DNA of 13,184 bases from Negativicutes bacterium (GTDB lineage Bacteria; Bacillota_C; Negativicutes; Sporomusales_B; JARLHX01). A program made the position numbers and the translations under genes. Location: contig JARLHX010000255.1 in NCBI GenBank assembly GCA_031292035.1, positions 1-13,184 on the forward strand, given 5' to 3'. Below, one piece after another: positions 5,587 to 11,861 of the stretch (its first letter is position 1; each line of letters opens with the position of its first letter). The notes beneath the pieces were generated by a model that had not been told where the DNA came from, did not search any database, and worked only from the letters and a program-made list of their open reading frames with translations.

Positions 5587-6461
5587 CAGTCTGCCTCCGT
5601 GCCCCGTTCAAGCAAGCGAATGTTGAGAACCGAAAATGCCAAAGTGACGACCAACAGCACGATCGCGATCGCAGAGGCTCGACCGGCGTGGTCCAGACGG
5701 AACGCCTCCTGCCAGAGATAAAATACGACCGTCACACCACTGTTCAGGATGCCGCCGGAGCCGCCGGTGAGGATGTAGACCTCGTTGAATACCTGTAAAG
5801 CAGCCAGGCTGGAAACGACCGCCACCATGGTGAGCTGCGGCCGCAGGCCTGGAAAGCTGACATTCCAGTGTTTCTGCCACGGATTGCACCCGTCGATCTG
5901 AGCGGCGTCGTACAACTCTTCAGGGATATTCTGCAGCCCGGCCAGGAAGATCATCATATAATAGCCGAGGCCCATCCAGATGGTGAGCAGCATGCAGATC
6001 AGCAGCGTCAGGTTCTGTGTGGCGAGCCATTGGATGGGTTCTGCGATCGCGCCCAGGGACATCAGCATGCTGTTGATCAAACCGTTCGTGTCCAACAACA
6101 TCCGCCAGCAAATGCCTATGGCGACGCTACCGCTGATCACCGGGATGTAATACAAAACCCGGAAAAAGTAGATCCCGGGAAGTTTTCGATTGACGATGAT
6201 TGCCATGATAACGCTCAGGAAGATCAAGATGGGCGTTACGATGAGATAGAGGAACGAGTGTTCCAGCGCCTGCCAGAAAATTGGATCCGTGAACAGCCAC
6301 AGATAATTTTGCAAACCGACCCAGATCGGAGGAGTCGCGATGTTGTAGCTGGTAAAGCTGTGGTAAACGACTGCTCCAATCGGATACAGGACAAAGATCG
6401 CAACGATGAGCAAAGCCGGGGTGAGAAACAGATAGGGGGAAAGGGAAAGTTTTTTGGTCAT
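5586..6461 (-). CDS. Carbohydrate ABC transporter permease, MalF/UgpA type
   Basis: First membrane subunit of the CUT1-type importer, 291 residues from ATG at 6461, with about six membrane spans starting at LSPYLFLTPALLIVAIFVLY (6-25). The EAA loop runs EELYDAAQIDG then WQKHWNVSFPGLRP (about 181-208). ATG at 6461 is preferred because GGAG lies 8 nt upstream and MTKK leads directly into the first helix. The frame extends to a TTG at 6497, but that upstream part overlaps an intercistronic hairpin and is probably not translated. It is one base overlapped with the next permease and follows the binding-protein gene after a 107-bp gap. Confidence 0.92.
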   Translation of the reverse strand: MTKKLSLSPYLFLTPALLIVAIFVLYPIGAVVYHSFTSYNIATPPIWVGLQNYLWLFTDPIFWQALEHSFLYLIVTPILIFLSVIMAIIVNRKLPGIYFFRVLYYIPVISGSVAIGICWRMLLDTNGLINSMLMSLGAIAEPIQWLATQNLTLLICMLLTIWMGLGYYMMIFLAGLQNIPEELYDAAQIDGCNPWQKHWNVSFPGLRPQLTMVAVVSSLAALQVFNEVYILTGGSGGILNSGVTVVFYLWQEAFRLDHAGRASAIAIVLLVVTLAFSVLNIRLLERGTEAD

Positions 6462-6483
6462 GCGTGTGTCTCCGCCTGAACCA

Positions 6484-6525
6484 ACCCTCTCCTGCAACTC
6501 CTAATAAACTGTTCCAGGAGAGGGT
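6484..6525 (-). repeat. Perfect intercistronic hairpin between binding-protein and permease genes
   Basis: ACCCTCTCCTG (6484-6494) is the exact reverse complement of CAGGAGAGGGT (6515-6525), an 11-bp stem with a 20-nt loop. No T-run follows on the minus strand. It lies between the solute-binding-protein stop (6569) and the permease start (6461), where such stems typically protect the upstream mRNA from 3'-5' exonucleases or cause partial termination, raising binding protein over permease. The 5' part of the loop and stem contains AGGAG-like sequences that the stem would hide. Confidence 0.75.
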
Positions 6526-6568
6526 ATGAAGAAATTTTAGAAATAACCTGCTGATTTGATCGGAAAGA

Positions 6569-7966
6569 TCACTTGATCAACGCGTTGGATTTCGTAACCG
6601 CATCGCTCAGGGCTTTCTGGGGATCAACGCCATTGAACAGCGCGCTCTGAACTGCATCCAGGACGATCTTGTTCACGTCCTCTTTGTTGGGGATGGAAGG
6701 AACGATATCGGCTAACTTGGATACGGTATTCATGGCAGCGGGTTTGGCGGCGTCTTCGATCGCAACCGGGGCGGCAGCGAAGAACGGATCTTCAAATGCG
6801 GCGGGCATGGACGGATAGACCTGGACTGCTTTGGACAGTTCAACGCTGGAAGCAGCGTTAGTGAAGAACTGGGCCAACGCAATGGCGGCGTTCGGGAACT
6901 TTGTATTGGCATTGACGGACATACCGAAGGAACCCTTGCCAATCACGCCCGACTTGCCGACTGGGGCGGGGACGACGTCGAGGTAACCGTACAGGCCGGG
7001 GTTGTCGGTGCGGACCTGGCGGATCAGGTTCGGGCCGGTTTGGTAGAAAGCGGCAGAACCGGAGGTGAAGAGCCCGAGGCCGACGCGATCGTCAGTCGTC
7101 ACAAGCGCATTGCGGTCGACGGTGCCGGCTTTAACCATATCGACGTACATCTGCAGCCAAGACACAGCGTCGGGTGAATCGAACGTGAATTTCTTGCCGT
7201 CGTCGCTGATGACCTTGACGTTACCTTCGTAGGTCATCTGGGACAGCAGGTCAGACACGGTCAGGCGGATGTCGCAAAGGGTGTTGGTTTTATCTTTGAT
7301 GGTCTTGCACAGGGCGGGCAGTCCATCGACAGCACTGGGGAAGTCCGTAACCTTCAGGCCGGTCTTGTCAAAGATCTTCTTGTTGATGATTTCAACCGGC
7401 ACGCTCTGGTAGTAGGGGAACATATAGTGCTTGCTATCGACCAACTGCTGGTTCCAAAGGTTGGGGAAGTAGCCGCCAATCACGGGTTGAGGAACTTTGC
7501 CATCCAGTGCCATCAGATTTCCCTGGCTGGCATACTGGGTGACCCAGCCTTCGCCGATGGACAGGTTGATGACGTCGGGAGCATTGCCGGCCGCAAATGC
7601 GGCATTCAGATCATCGCGGAAGGTAGCCTGGTGGTCTTCCCATTTGACCTGCACACCCGGATAGGTTGCTTCGAACCGGGCAATCGTATCCTTGACGTAT
7701 TGATCAAAGGTGGGCGACAGCCAGAAGGTCCAGACAGTGAGCTGTGCGTTCGGTTCCACGTTCGGGATCACGGCTTCGGGGTTCAGGCCTGGGGTTGGGG
7801 TGACGACAACCTGTTTTTCGACAACCTGGGTCTGGTTGACTATGACGGTCTCCTTAATAGGAGCAGTGGTCGGTTGAGCAGCGGCCGGCGCTGGGGTGGC
7901 AGCGGGAGCGCATGCAGCCAGCAAAATGCTCATGAGGACGATCAAAGCGAACAATTTGGTACGCAT
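6569..7966 (-). CDS. Extracellular solute-binding lipoprotein, family 1 (sugar)
   Basis: The 465-residue protein captures the sugar outside the membrane and delivers it to the two permeases. Residues 1-18 are a lipoprotein signal peptide with lipobox LAAC; Cys19 is the lipidation site. An Ala/Pro/Thr- and Val/Gln-rich linker (about 20-70) tethers the domain. The mature fold begins QLTVWTFWLSPTFDQYVKDT and continues with FEATYPGVQVKWE and AAGNAPDVINLS, the typical N-lobe of family-1 binding proteins. Start ATG at 7966 has AAGGAGAT 8 nt upstream. Hairpins flank the cistron on both sides (8081-8113 and 6484-6525), so its message may be separately stabilised. Linkage to GH20, ROK and deacetylase genes suggests GlcNAc, chitobiose or another amino-sugar oligomer as ligand; the sequence alone does not show it. 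Confidence 0.93.
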   Translation of the reverse strand: MRTKLFALIVLMSILLAACAPAATPAPAAAQPTTAPIKETVIVNQTQVVEKQVVVTPTPGLNPEAVIPNVEPNAQLTVWTFWLSPTFDQYVKDTIARFEATYPGVQVKWEDHQATFRDDLNAAFAAGNAPDVINLSIGEGWVTQYASQGNLMALDGKVPQPVIGGYFPNLWNQQLVDSKHYMFPYYQSVPVEIINKKIFDKTGLKVTDFPSAVDGLPALCKTIKDKTNTLCDIRLTVSDLLSQMTYEGNVKVISDDGKKFTFDSPDAVSWLQMYVDMVKAGTVDRNALVTTDDRVGLGLFTSGSAAFYQTGPNLIRQVRTDNPGLYGYLDVVPAPVGKSGVIGKGSFGMSVNANTKFPNAAIALAQFFTNAASSVELSKAVQVYPSMPAAFEDPFFAAAPVAIEDAAKPAAMNTVSKLADIVPSIPNKEDVNKIVLDAVQSALFNGVDPQKALSDAVTKSNALIK

Positions 7967-8080
7967 GGTTTTTCATCTCCTTAAGTTATTCCTGAAAATG
8001 GACTAAAAAGTTTAATGTTGCCAAAAGCTTTACGATTGCGCCGAAGTGTCTGGTGTTTTCACCTCCTCGCGTGGTTTCGA

Positions 8081-8113
8081 TTGGCAGACAGGGCGGACAT
8101 TGCTGTCTGCCAA
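8081..8113 (-). repeat. Perfect hairpin between the PIG-L gene and the binding-protein gene
   Basis: TTGGCAGACAG (8081-8091) is the exact reverse complement of CTGTCTGCCAA (8103-8113): 11-bp stem, 11-nt loop, starting 4 nt after the TAA stop of the PIG-L gene. No T-run follows on the minus strand, so a full terminator is unlikely. The remaining 114 bp before the binding-protein ATG hold no clear promoter. A DNA-binding palindrome is possible, but its sequence is unlike the operator at 11663-11693. Confidence 0.7.
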
Positions 8114-8117
8114 CAGG

Positions 8118-8972
8118 TTACCCAATTCGTTTTAAACGATCCTTGACGTCCGAGGCGAAACGCTCGATGTGCGTCTGGACGAAATTTGCAATGTCAAGCC
8201 CGGGATCCGCGACGAGCGGTGTCAGGTCCATAGCGAACGCCAGGCCCGACATGGTATCGGTACCGTGTGATTCGAAATAGGTGGCGTTTGCGCGCCGGCG
8301 TCCCATCGTCGCCAGGTCGTAGCGTTTGCCGCCGCTTATCTGCGAATCGAAGACGCCCAGGAGCGCTGCCTGGAGGTTCTCGTGCGCGCTCAGGTCGAAG
8401 GGCACTTTGTCGGCGTCGACCATCCAATCCAGGTTGCGCCACACCTCGCAGCCGTACAGTTTCTGCGGGCGGGCGGATTGCGGCAGGCGGCGTAGGGCCG
8501 TGATCACTTTGAGCGCCGTGCCGACGTGGGTGTCGTGTTTGTCGGCCAGGTTGTGGGTGTAAACGAACTGCGGGCGGGCGGTTTCGAAGATCGCCGCTAG
8601 ATCGTCGACCAGGTCGTTATTCTTGCCGTCCTTGACGGTCTTGCTCGGATAGTCGAGCAGGATTTGAGCCGCGTATTCGCCGACCAGCGCGGCTTTCTTC
8701 TGTTCTTTTAAGCGCACCGCGTGCATTTCTTCATCGCTGAAGTCTTTGTACAGGTCGGCGCGGGGCGAGCCGCGCCCATCCGTCACCACGACGCCGGTGA
8801 ACCAGGCGTCCTCTCTTTGAAAACAGCGCAGGATTGGCTCGGCCGCCATGATTTCGATGTCGTCTTGATGGGCGCTGACGGCCATGTGAGTCGTGCGCGC
8901 CAGCCCTGTTTCGGCGGGCAGCCCGTCGGGGATGAAGATTTGTGAACTCTCAGGGTGCAATTTCAACGTCAT
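8118..8972 (-). CDS. PIG-L family (LmbE-like) de-N-acetylase
   Basis: PIG-L enzymes are zinc-dependent deacetylases of N-acetyl-glucosaminyl compounds; relatives include MshB, BshB and the archaeal diacetylchitobiose deacetylases. The 284-residue protein shows the two family motifs: AHQDD (34-38; His35, Asp37 and Asp38, metal and general base) and HDTH (146-149; His146 and His149, completing the zinc site). VVVTDGRGSPRA (61-72) matches the loop after the second strand. Start ATG at 8972 has GAGGAA 6 nt upstream, and the gene follows the ROK kinase-like gene by 10 bp. In this operon it is a good candidate to remove acetyl from GlcNAc, GlcNAc-6-P or an imported disaccharide, since no NagA is present. 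Mycothiol or bacillithiol synthesis is less likely because no partner gene is nearby. Confidence 0.88.
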   Translation of the reverse strand: MTLKLHPESSQIFIPDGLPAETGLARTTHMAVSAHQDDIEIMAAEPILRCFQREDAWFTGVVVTDGRGSPRADLYKDFSDEEMHAVRLKEQKKAALVGEYAAQILLDYPSKTVKDGKNNDLVDDLAAIFETARPQFVYTHNLADKHDTHVGTALKVITALRRLPQSARPQKLYGCEVWRNLDWMVDADKVPFDLSAHENLQAALLGVFDSQISGGKRYDLATMGRRRANATYFESHGTDTMSGLAFAMDLTPLVADPGLDIANFVQTHIERFASDVKDRLKRIG

Positions 8973-8982
8973 TTTTAATTCC

Positions 8983-10374
8983 TCAAGCGAGTACAGCTAA
9001 ACTTGCAGCCGCGATCGATTGGCCAACGCGTCGGCTTTTTTCGTCCGGTAGCTGGGCGTGGAGGCGATCGCTCAATTCGGGAAACTCGGCGTTCATCACC
9101 CGGTTTGCCTCTGCCAGCATCAAATCGCCGCCCGTACCCGAGGTGCAGCGGCCCAGGATCAGGATGTGCTTCATATCGTAGAAATTGGCGTAGTGTGCGA
9201 GGGCATATCCAAGGTATACGCCCATGCTCTGCCAGATTTTTAGTGCGCCCTCATGGCCGGCCTCCAGTTTTTGCTGTACGAAGGCCAGCTTCTCGGCGTC
9301 GGTGACGCCGCCGGGCAGCTCGATGCCCGCCTGCGGCGCCAGCCGGAAGACGCACTGTTGCGAAAAATACTGTGCGCCGACGCCGGCGTTCCGTGACCAC
9401 TCGTCGAGCGGGGCGTGCGGGTTATAGTCGACCGGGGCGAAGGCCAGTTCGTTCAGCCACCCGGTGATGTTCCCATCCGGGTTCACGTAACCGGCAGCTT
9501 GAGAGGAACCCATGGCGATCCCCAATACGCCGTTATCCTCGAGCGACATCGCGCCGGCCAGCGCCGCCACATCGCCATCGTTAATGACGACCAGTGGAAC
9601 GCCAAGCTCGCGCTGGACGCGGGCGAACAGGTTCTTCACTTCCGCGAACCGCTCAGGGGAGATGCCGCGAAACAGGGATGCGACCATCGGGCGGTTGTCG
9701 ATGAAAATGCCGGCCGATGAACCGCCGATGGCGTCGACGCGATCCATTTTGGATATGGCCGTTTTCAAAGCAACCATGATTTCGTTATAGTGATATTCCG
9801 GGTCGGAATGGATTTTGGGCTCCCAGATCACCTCTTCGCTGTAGACTACTTTGCCGTCGACCACCGCGCTCACCTTGCGGTCAGATGCGCCCAGGTCGAA
9901 ACCGATTCGGCAGCCTTCCAGGTGCCGACCGAGCGCTTCTCCGCTTTCGTGTTCCGGTGGAACCTCGTCAGGACGGCAAACGACCACCTCGAACGGCCGT
10001 TCGTACACCTGTTCGCCCATGAAATGGAAATCGAACCTTCCCTGGCCGGAGAAAGAATAATATTCGGTCAAATAATGACCGATACTGCAGGGGCCGCCGA
10101 TGTACATTTTATATCCGCCCCGCTGCCAGAGCAGGAATTCCACCAGGTGTTGGACGTAAACCAGGTTCGCGGATGCATTCGGGTGTGATTCGGGATAGAT
10201 GAGGGTCTCAAAACGGGAAACTTTGCCGCTTTCTCTTTCCAGGCCAATTACCAGAGGAACCCCAATGTGCTCCACGTTTTTGTGGAACACCCGGTCGGCA
10301 AGCGCGGCCGGCCGGAACCCAGGATCCAGGGGTGGGATAAAAGCAGGCTTGATAAGGACAAAACCATCTTCCAT
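8983..10374 (-). CDS. Divergent ROK-fold sugar kinase-like protein with extra N-terminal domain
   Basis: The C-terminal part (about 157-463) has the actin-like ATPase fold of ROK sugar kinases: phosphate-1 GFDLGASDRK (158-167), AIGGSSAGIFIDNRP (215-229), the catalytic-loop equivalent VVINDGDVAALAG (262-274; Asp266 or Asp268), and GIAMGSSQAAGYV (285-297). The ROK zinc signature CxCGxxGCxE is absent; the region reads FAPVDYNPHAPLDEW instead. An N-terminal stretch of about 155 residues precedes the kinase fold; I do not recognise it. It contains FETLIYPESHP, MYIGGPCSIGHYLTEYYSF and RFDFHFMGEQVYERPF, suggesting a compact sugar-contacting module. The size, 463 residues, exceeds ordinary ROK kinases (about 300). 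Start ATG at 10374 has AGGAG 12 nt upstream, a little far. It may phosphorylate GlcNAc or GlcN, or act as an unusual sensor; kinase activity is inferred from fold and operon position. Confidence 0.75.
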   Translation of the reverse strand: MEDGFVLIKPAFIPPLDPGFRPAALADRVFHKNVEHIGVPLVIGLERESGKVSRFETLIYPESHPNASANLVYVQHLVEFLLWQRGGYKMYIGGPCSIGHYLTEYYSFSGQGRFDFHFMGEQVYERPFEVVVCRPDEVPPEHESGEALGRHLEGCRIGFDLGASDRKVSAVVDGKVVYSEEVIWEPKIHSDPEYHYNEIMVALKTAISKMDRVDAIGGSSAGIFIDNRPMVASLFRGISPERFAEVKNLFARVQRELGVPLVVINDGDVAALAGAMSLEDNGVLGIAMGSSQAAGYVNPDGNITGWLNELAFAPVDYNPHAPLDEWSRNAGVGAQYFSQQCVFRLAPQAGIELPGGVTDAEKLAFVQQKLEAGHEGALKIWQSMGVYLGYALAHYANFYDMKHILILGRCTSGTGGDLMLAEANRVMNAEFPELSDRLHAQLPDEKSRRVGQSIAAASLAVLA

Positions 10375-10421
10375 ATGACGACGTAACTCCTATCGATGCA
10401 AAGACGATAATATGATGTGGA

Positions 10422-11627
10422 TTATGAAGAAGTGCAGTTAAAGAGAAGTGAATAATTGCTTGCCAGGGTTGCCGAAGCGCCCAGGATGATTGTGTTTGCG
10501 CCCAGTTGGCCGATCTCGACCTTTGTATTCTGCAGCAGCCTGGAGAAGGTATTCTGGGCGATCGTTTTCTGGATGGCATCCAACCAGGGCTTGCCAAAGC
10601 AGGTCATATCTCCAGCAAGGACGATCCTTTGGATGTTCAGAATCCCAATCAAACCGGTAATGGCCATACCCATATAGTGCGCGGTATCCAATACCATGGC
10701 CCGCACTAGCGGATCTCCGCCAGCATAAGCCCACTCGACGGTTGCCAGGTCGATCTCCGGGGCATTGCGCGGAAGCTGAGTGTCCGAACTAGAAGCAGCC
10801 AACGCCTGTGCGCGTTTGATGAGCGCGTGTGCGCTGGCGACGGTCTCCAGGCAGCCATGGTTGCCGCAGCGGCAGGGGAGGCCGCCCTCCGGGACGACGA
10901 CCACGTGGCCGATTTCTCCCGCGCCACCGCCGTCGCCGACGAACAATTGCCCGTTGATGATGATGCCCGATCCGATCCCGTGGCGAACGTTGATCACCGC
11001 CAGGTTGCCCTCCGCCGATTGGCCGGATCCAAAAACGTATTCCCCCATCGCAGCCGCCTGGCTGTCGTTTAAGATGGAAACCGGTAAATGGTAGCGTTCC
11101 TGGAGGAGCTTTGCCAGCGGCAGGTCTTTCCAATCCAGGTTGACCGCGTTGACCACTACGCCTTCCCGGCTGTTGACCAGGCCTGGCGTGCCGACGCCGA
11201 TCCCGATCAACGGTCCTTCTGCGGCGGCTACCAGCAGGTCAAGGATTTCGTAAACCTGGGTCAGCGCATCGTCGCCGTTGCGGTCGTTTACCGGGAGACT
11301 GACCTTGGTGCGGATTTTGCCGCGCAGGTTGACAACCGCCCCCTGGAACTGCTGCTGGGCCAGGTCGAGCCCGATCATCCAGCGTGAATCATCCACGATG
11401 CTCAATAAAATAGGAGATTTTCCCCCGATCGAAGAGCCAACCCCCACTTCGCTTACCAGCCCTTCGGCCAGCAGGTCGTTGACGATATCGGAGACCGTCG
11501 TCCGTGTCAGGCCTGTGATGCGAGCGATCTCGGCCCGGCTGGTGCTTACATGATCGAAAATCGTCTTCAGAGCGAGATTTCGATTGTATTCTTTGGTCTG
11601 CTGCTGCGTTGCTTTCATTGTCTGCAT
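10422..11627 (-). CDS. ROK-family transcriptional repressor, NagC/XylR type
   Basis: The 401-residue protein is the first gene of the operon and the likely local regulator. A winged helix-turn-helix occupies about 15-70 (RAEIARITGLTRTTVSDIVN, 31-50), followed by the GGK(S)P linker (68-72). The ROK ligand domain has LDLA (87-90), GIGVGTPGLV (142-151), NDSQAAAMGE (187-196), GEIGH (237-241) and the complete zinc motif CRCGNHGCLE (252-261). Family knowledge: such proteins bind palindromic operators and release DNA on binding a sugar or sugar phosphate. A perfect palindrome sits just downstream of the -10 of its own promoter, implying autoregulation and control of the genes after it. Two starts are possible, ATG at 11627 or 11618; the SD (AGGT) fits neither well. 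Confidence 0.92.
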   Translation of the reverse strand: MQTMKATQQQTKEYNRNLALKTIFDHVSTSRAEIARITGLTRTTVSDIVNDLLAEGLVSEVGVGSSIGGKSPILLSIVDDSRWMIGLDLAQQQFQGAVVNLRGKIRTKVSLPVNDRNGDDALTQVYEILDLLVAAAEGPLIGIGVGTPGLVNSREGVVVNAVNLDWKDLPLAKLLQERYHLPVSILNDSQAAAMGEYVFGSGQSAEGNLAVINVRHGIGSGIIINGQLFVGDGGGAGEIGHVVVVPEGGLPCRCGNHGCLETVASAHALIKRAQALAASSSDTQLPRNAPEIDLATVEWAYAGGDPLVRAMVLDTAHYMGMAITGLIGILNIQRIVLAGDMTCFGKPWLDAIQKTIAQNTFSRLLQNTKVEIGQLGANTIILGASATLASNYSLLFNCTSS

Positions 11628-11662
11628 TACCTGAAATGGATCTAATTAGCGGGTGGAAGAGA

Positions 11663-11693
11663 AACTTTGTAAAGCCACTGGACTTACAAAGTT
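11663..11693 (-). promoter_or_regulatory. Palindromic operator for the ROK repressor
   Basis: AACTTTGTAA (11663-11672) and TTACAAAGTT (11684-11693) are perfect 10-bp inverted arms around an 11-bp spacer. The site begins one base downstream of the -10 (11695-11700) and so covers the expected transcription start, the classic place for a repressor to block initiation. Its length and AT-rich arms suit a NagC/XylR-type dimer. Assignment to the ROK protein encoded just downstream is inference from position. Confidence 0.75.
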
Positions 11694-11694
11694 A

Positions 11695-11722
11695 ATTATA
11701 GATTGATTCTTGGAAATGTCAA
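11695..11722 (-). promoter_or_regulatory. Consensus sigma70 promoter of the amino-sugar operon
   Basis: On the minus strand TTGACA (11722-11717) and TATAAT (11700-11695) are both perfect consensus hexamers, 16 bp apart. Transcription should begin near 11688, inside the operator, and run through the ROK repressor gene and on through six further same-strand genes. Confidence 0.85.
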
Positions 11723-11768
11723 TAGCTAAATTGGGGCCGAAGCGGTTTAGTTTTGGGGCAAATGGGAC

Positions 11769-11788
11769 CACCGCCCTACGAGGCGGTG
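11769..11788 (-). terminator. Hairpin after the GH20 gene, possible terminator
   Basis: CACCGCC (11769-11775) pairs with GGCGGTG (11782-11788), 7 GC-rich bp with a 6-nt loop, 74 bp after the GH20 stop on the minus strand. The sequence after it is not T-rich, so it is a weak or rho-assisted terminator at best. It separates the GH20 unit from the promoter of the next operon. Confidence 0.4.
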
Positions 11789-11861
11789 AGGAGATTGTAA
11801 AAATGTAACTTTATCCCCTTAATATCTCTCTACGTTCTCTGCCCATCCGCAGTGAAATTTA

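Noticed and set aside
5868..6479. Plus-strand ORF of 203 codons opposite the first permease
   Set aside because: Antisense shadow; Asp/Gln/Arg-rich with no domain, while the minus-strand frame has membrane helices and an EAA loop.
6462..6497. Upstream start (TTG at 6497) for the MalF-type permease
   Set aside because: The extension begins inside the perfect intercistronic hairpin; ATG at 6461 has its own GGAG at good spacing and leads directly into the first membrane span.
11790..11815. Possible second operator (TTGTAA-AAATGTAA near 11795)
   Set aside because: Resembles half of the operator at 11663-11693, but there is no inverted partner; AT-rich chance similarity is likely.
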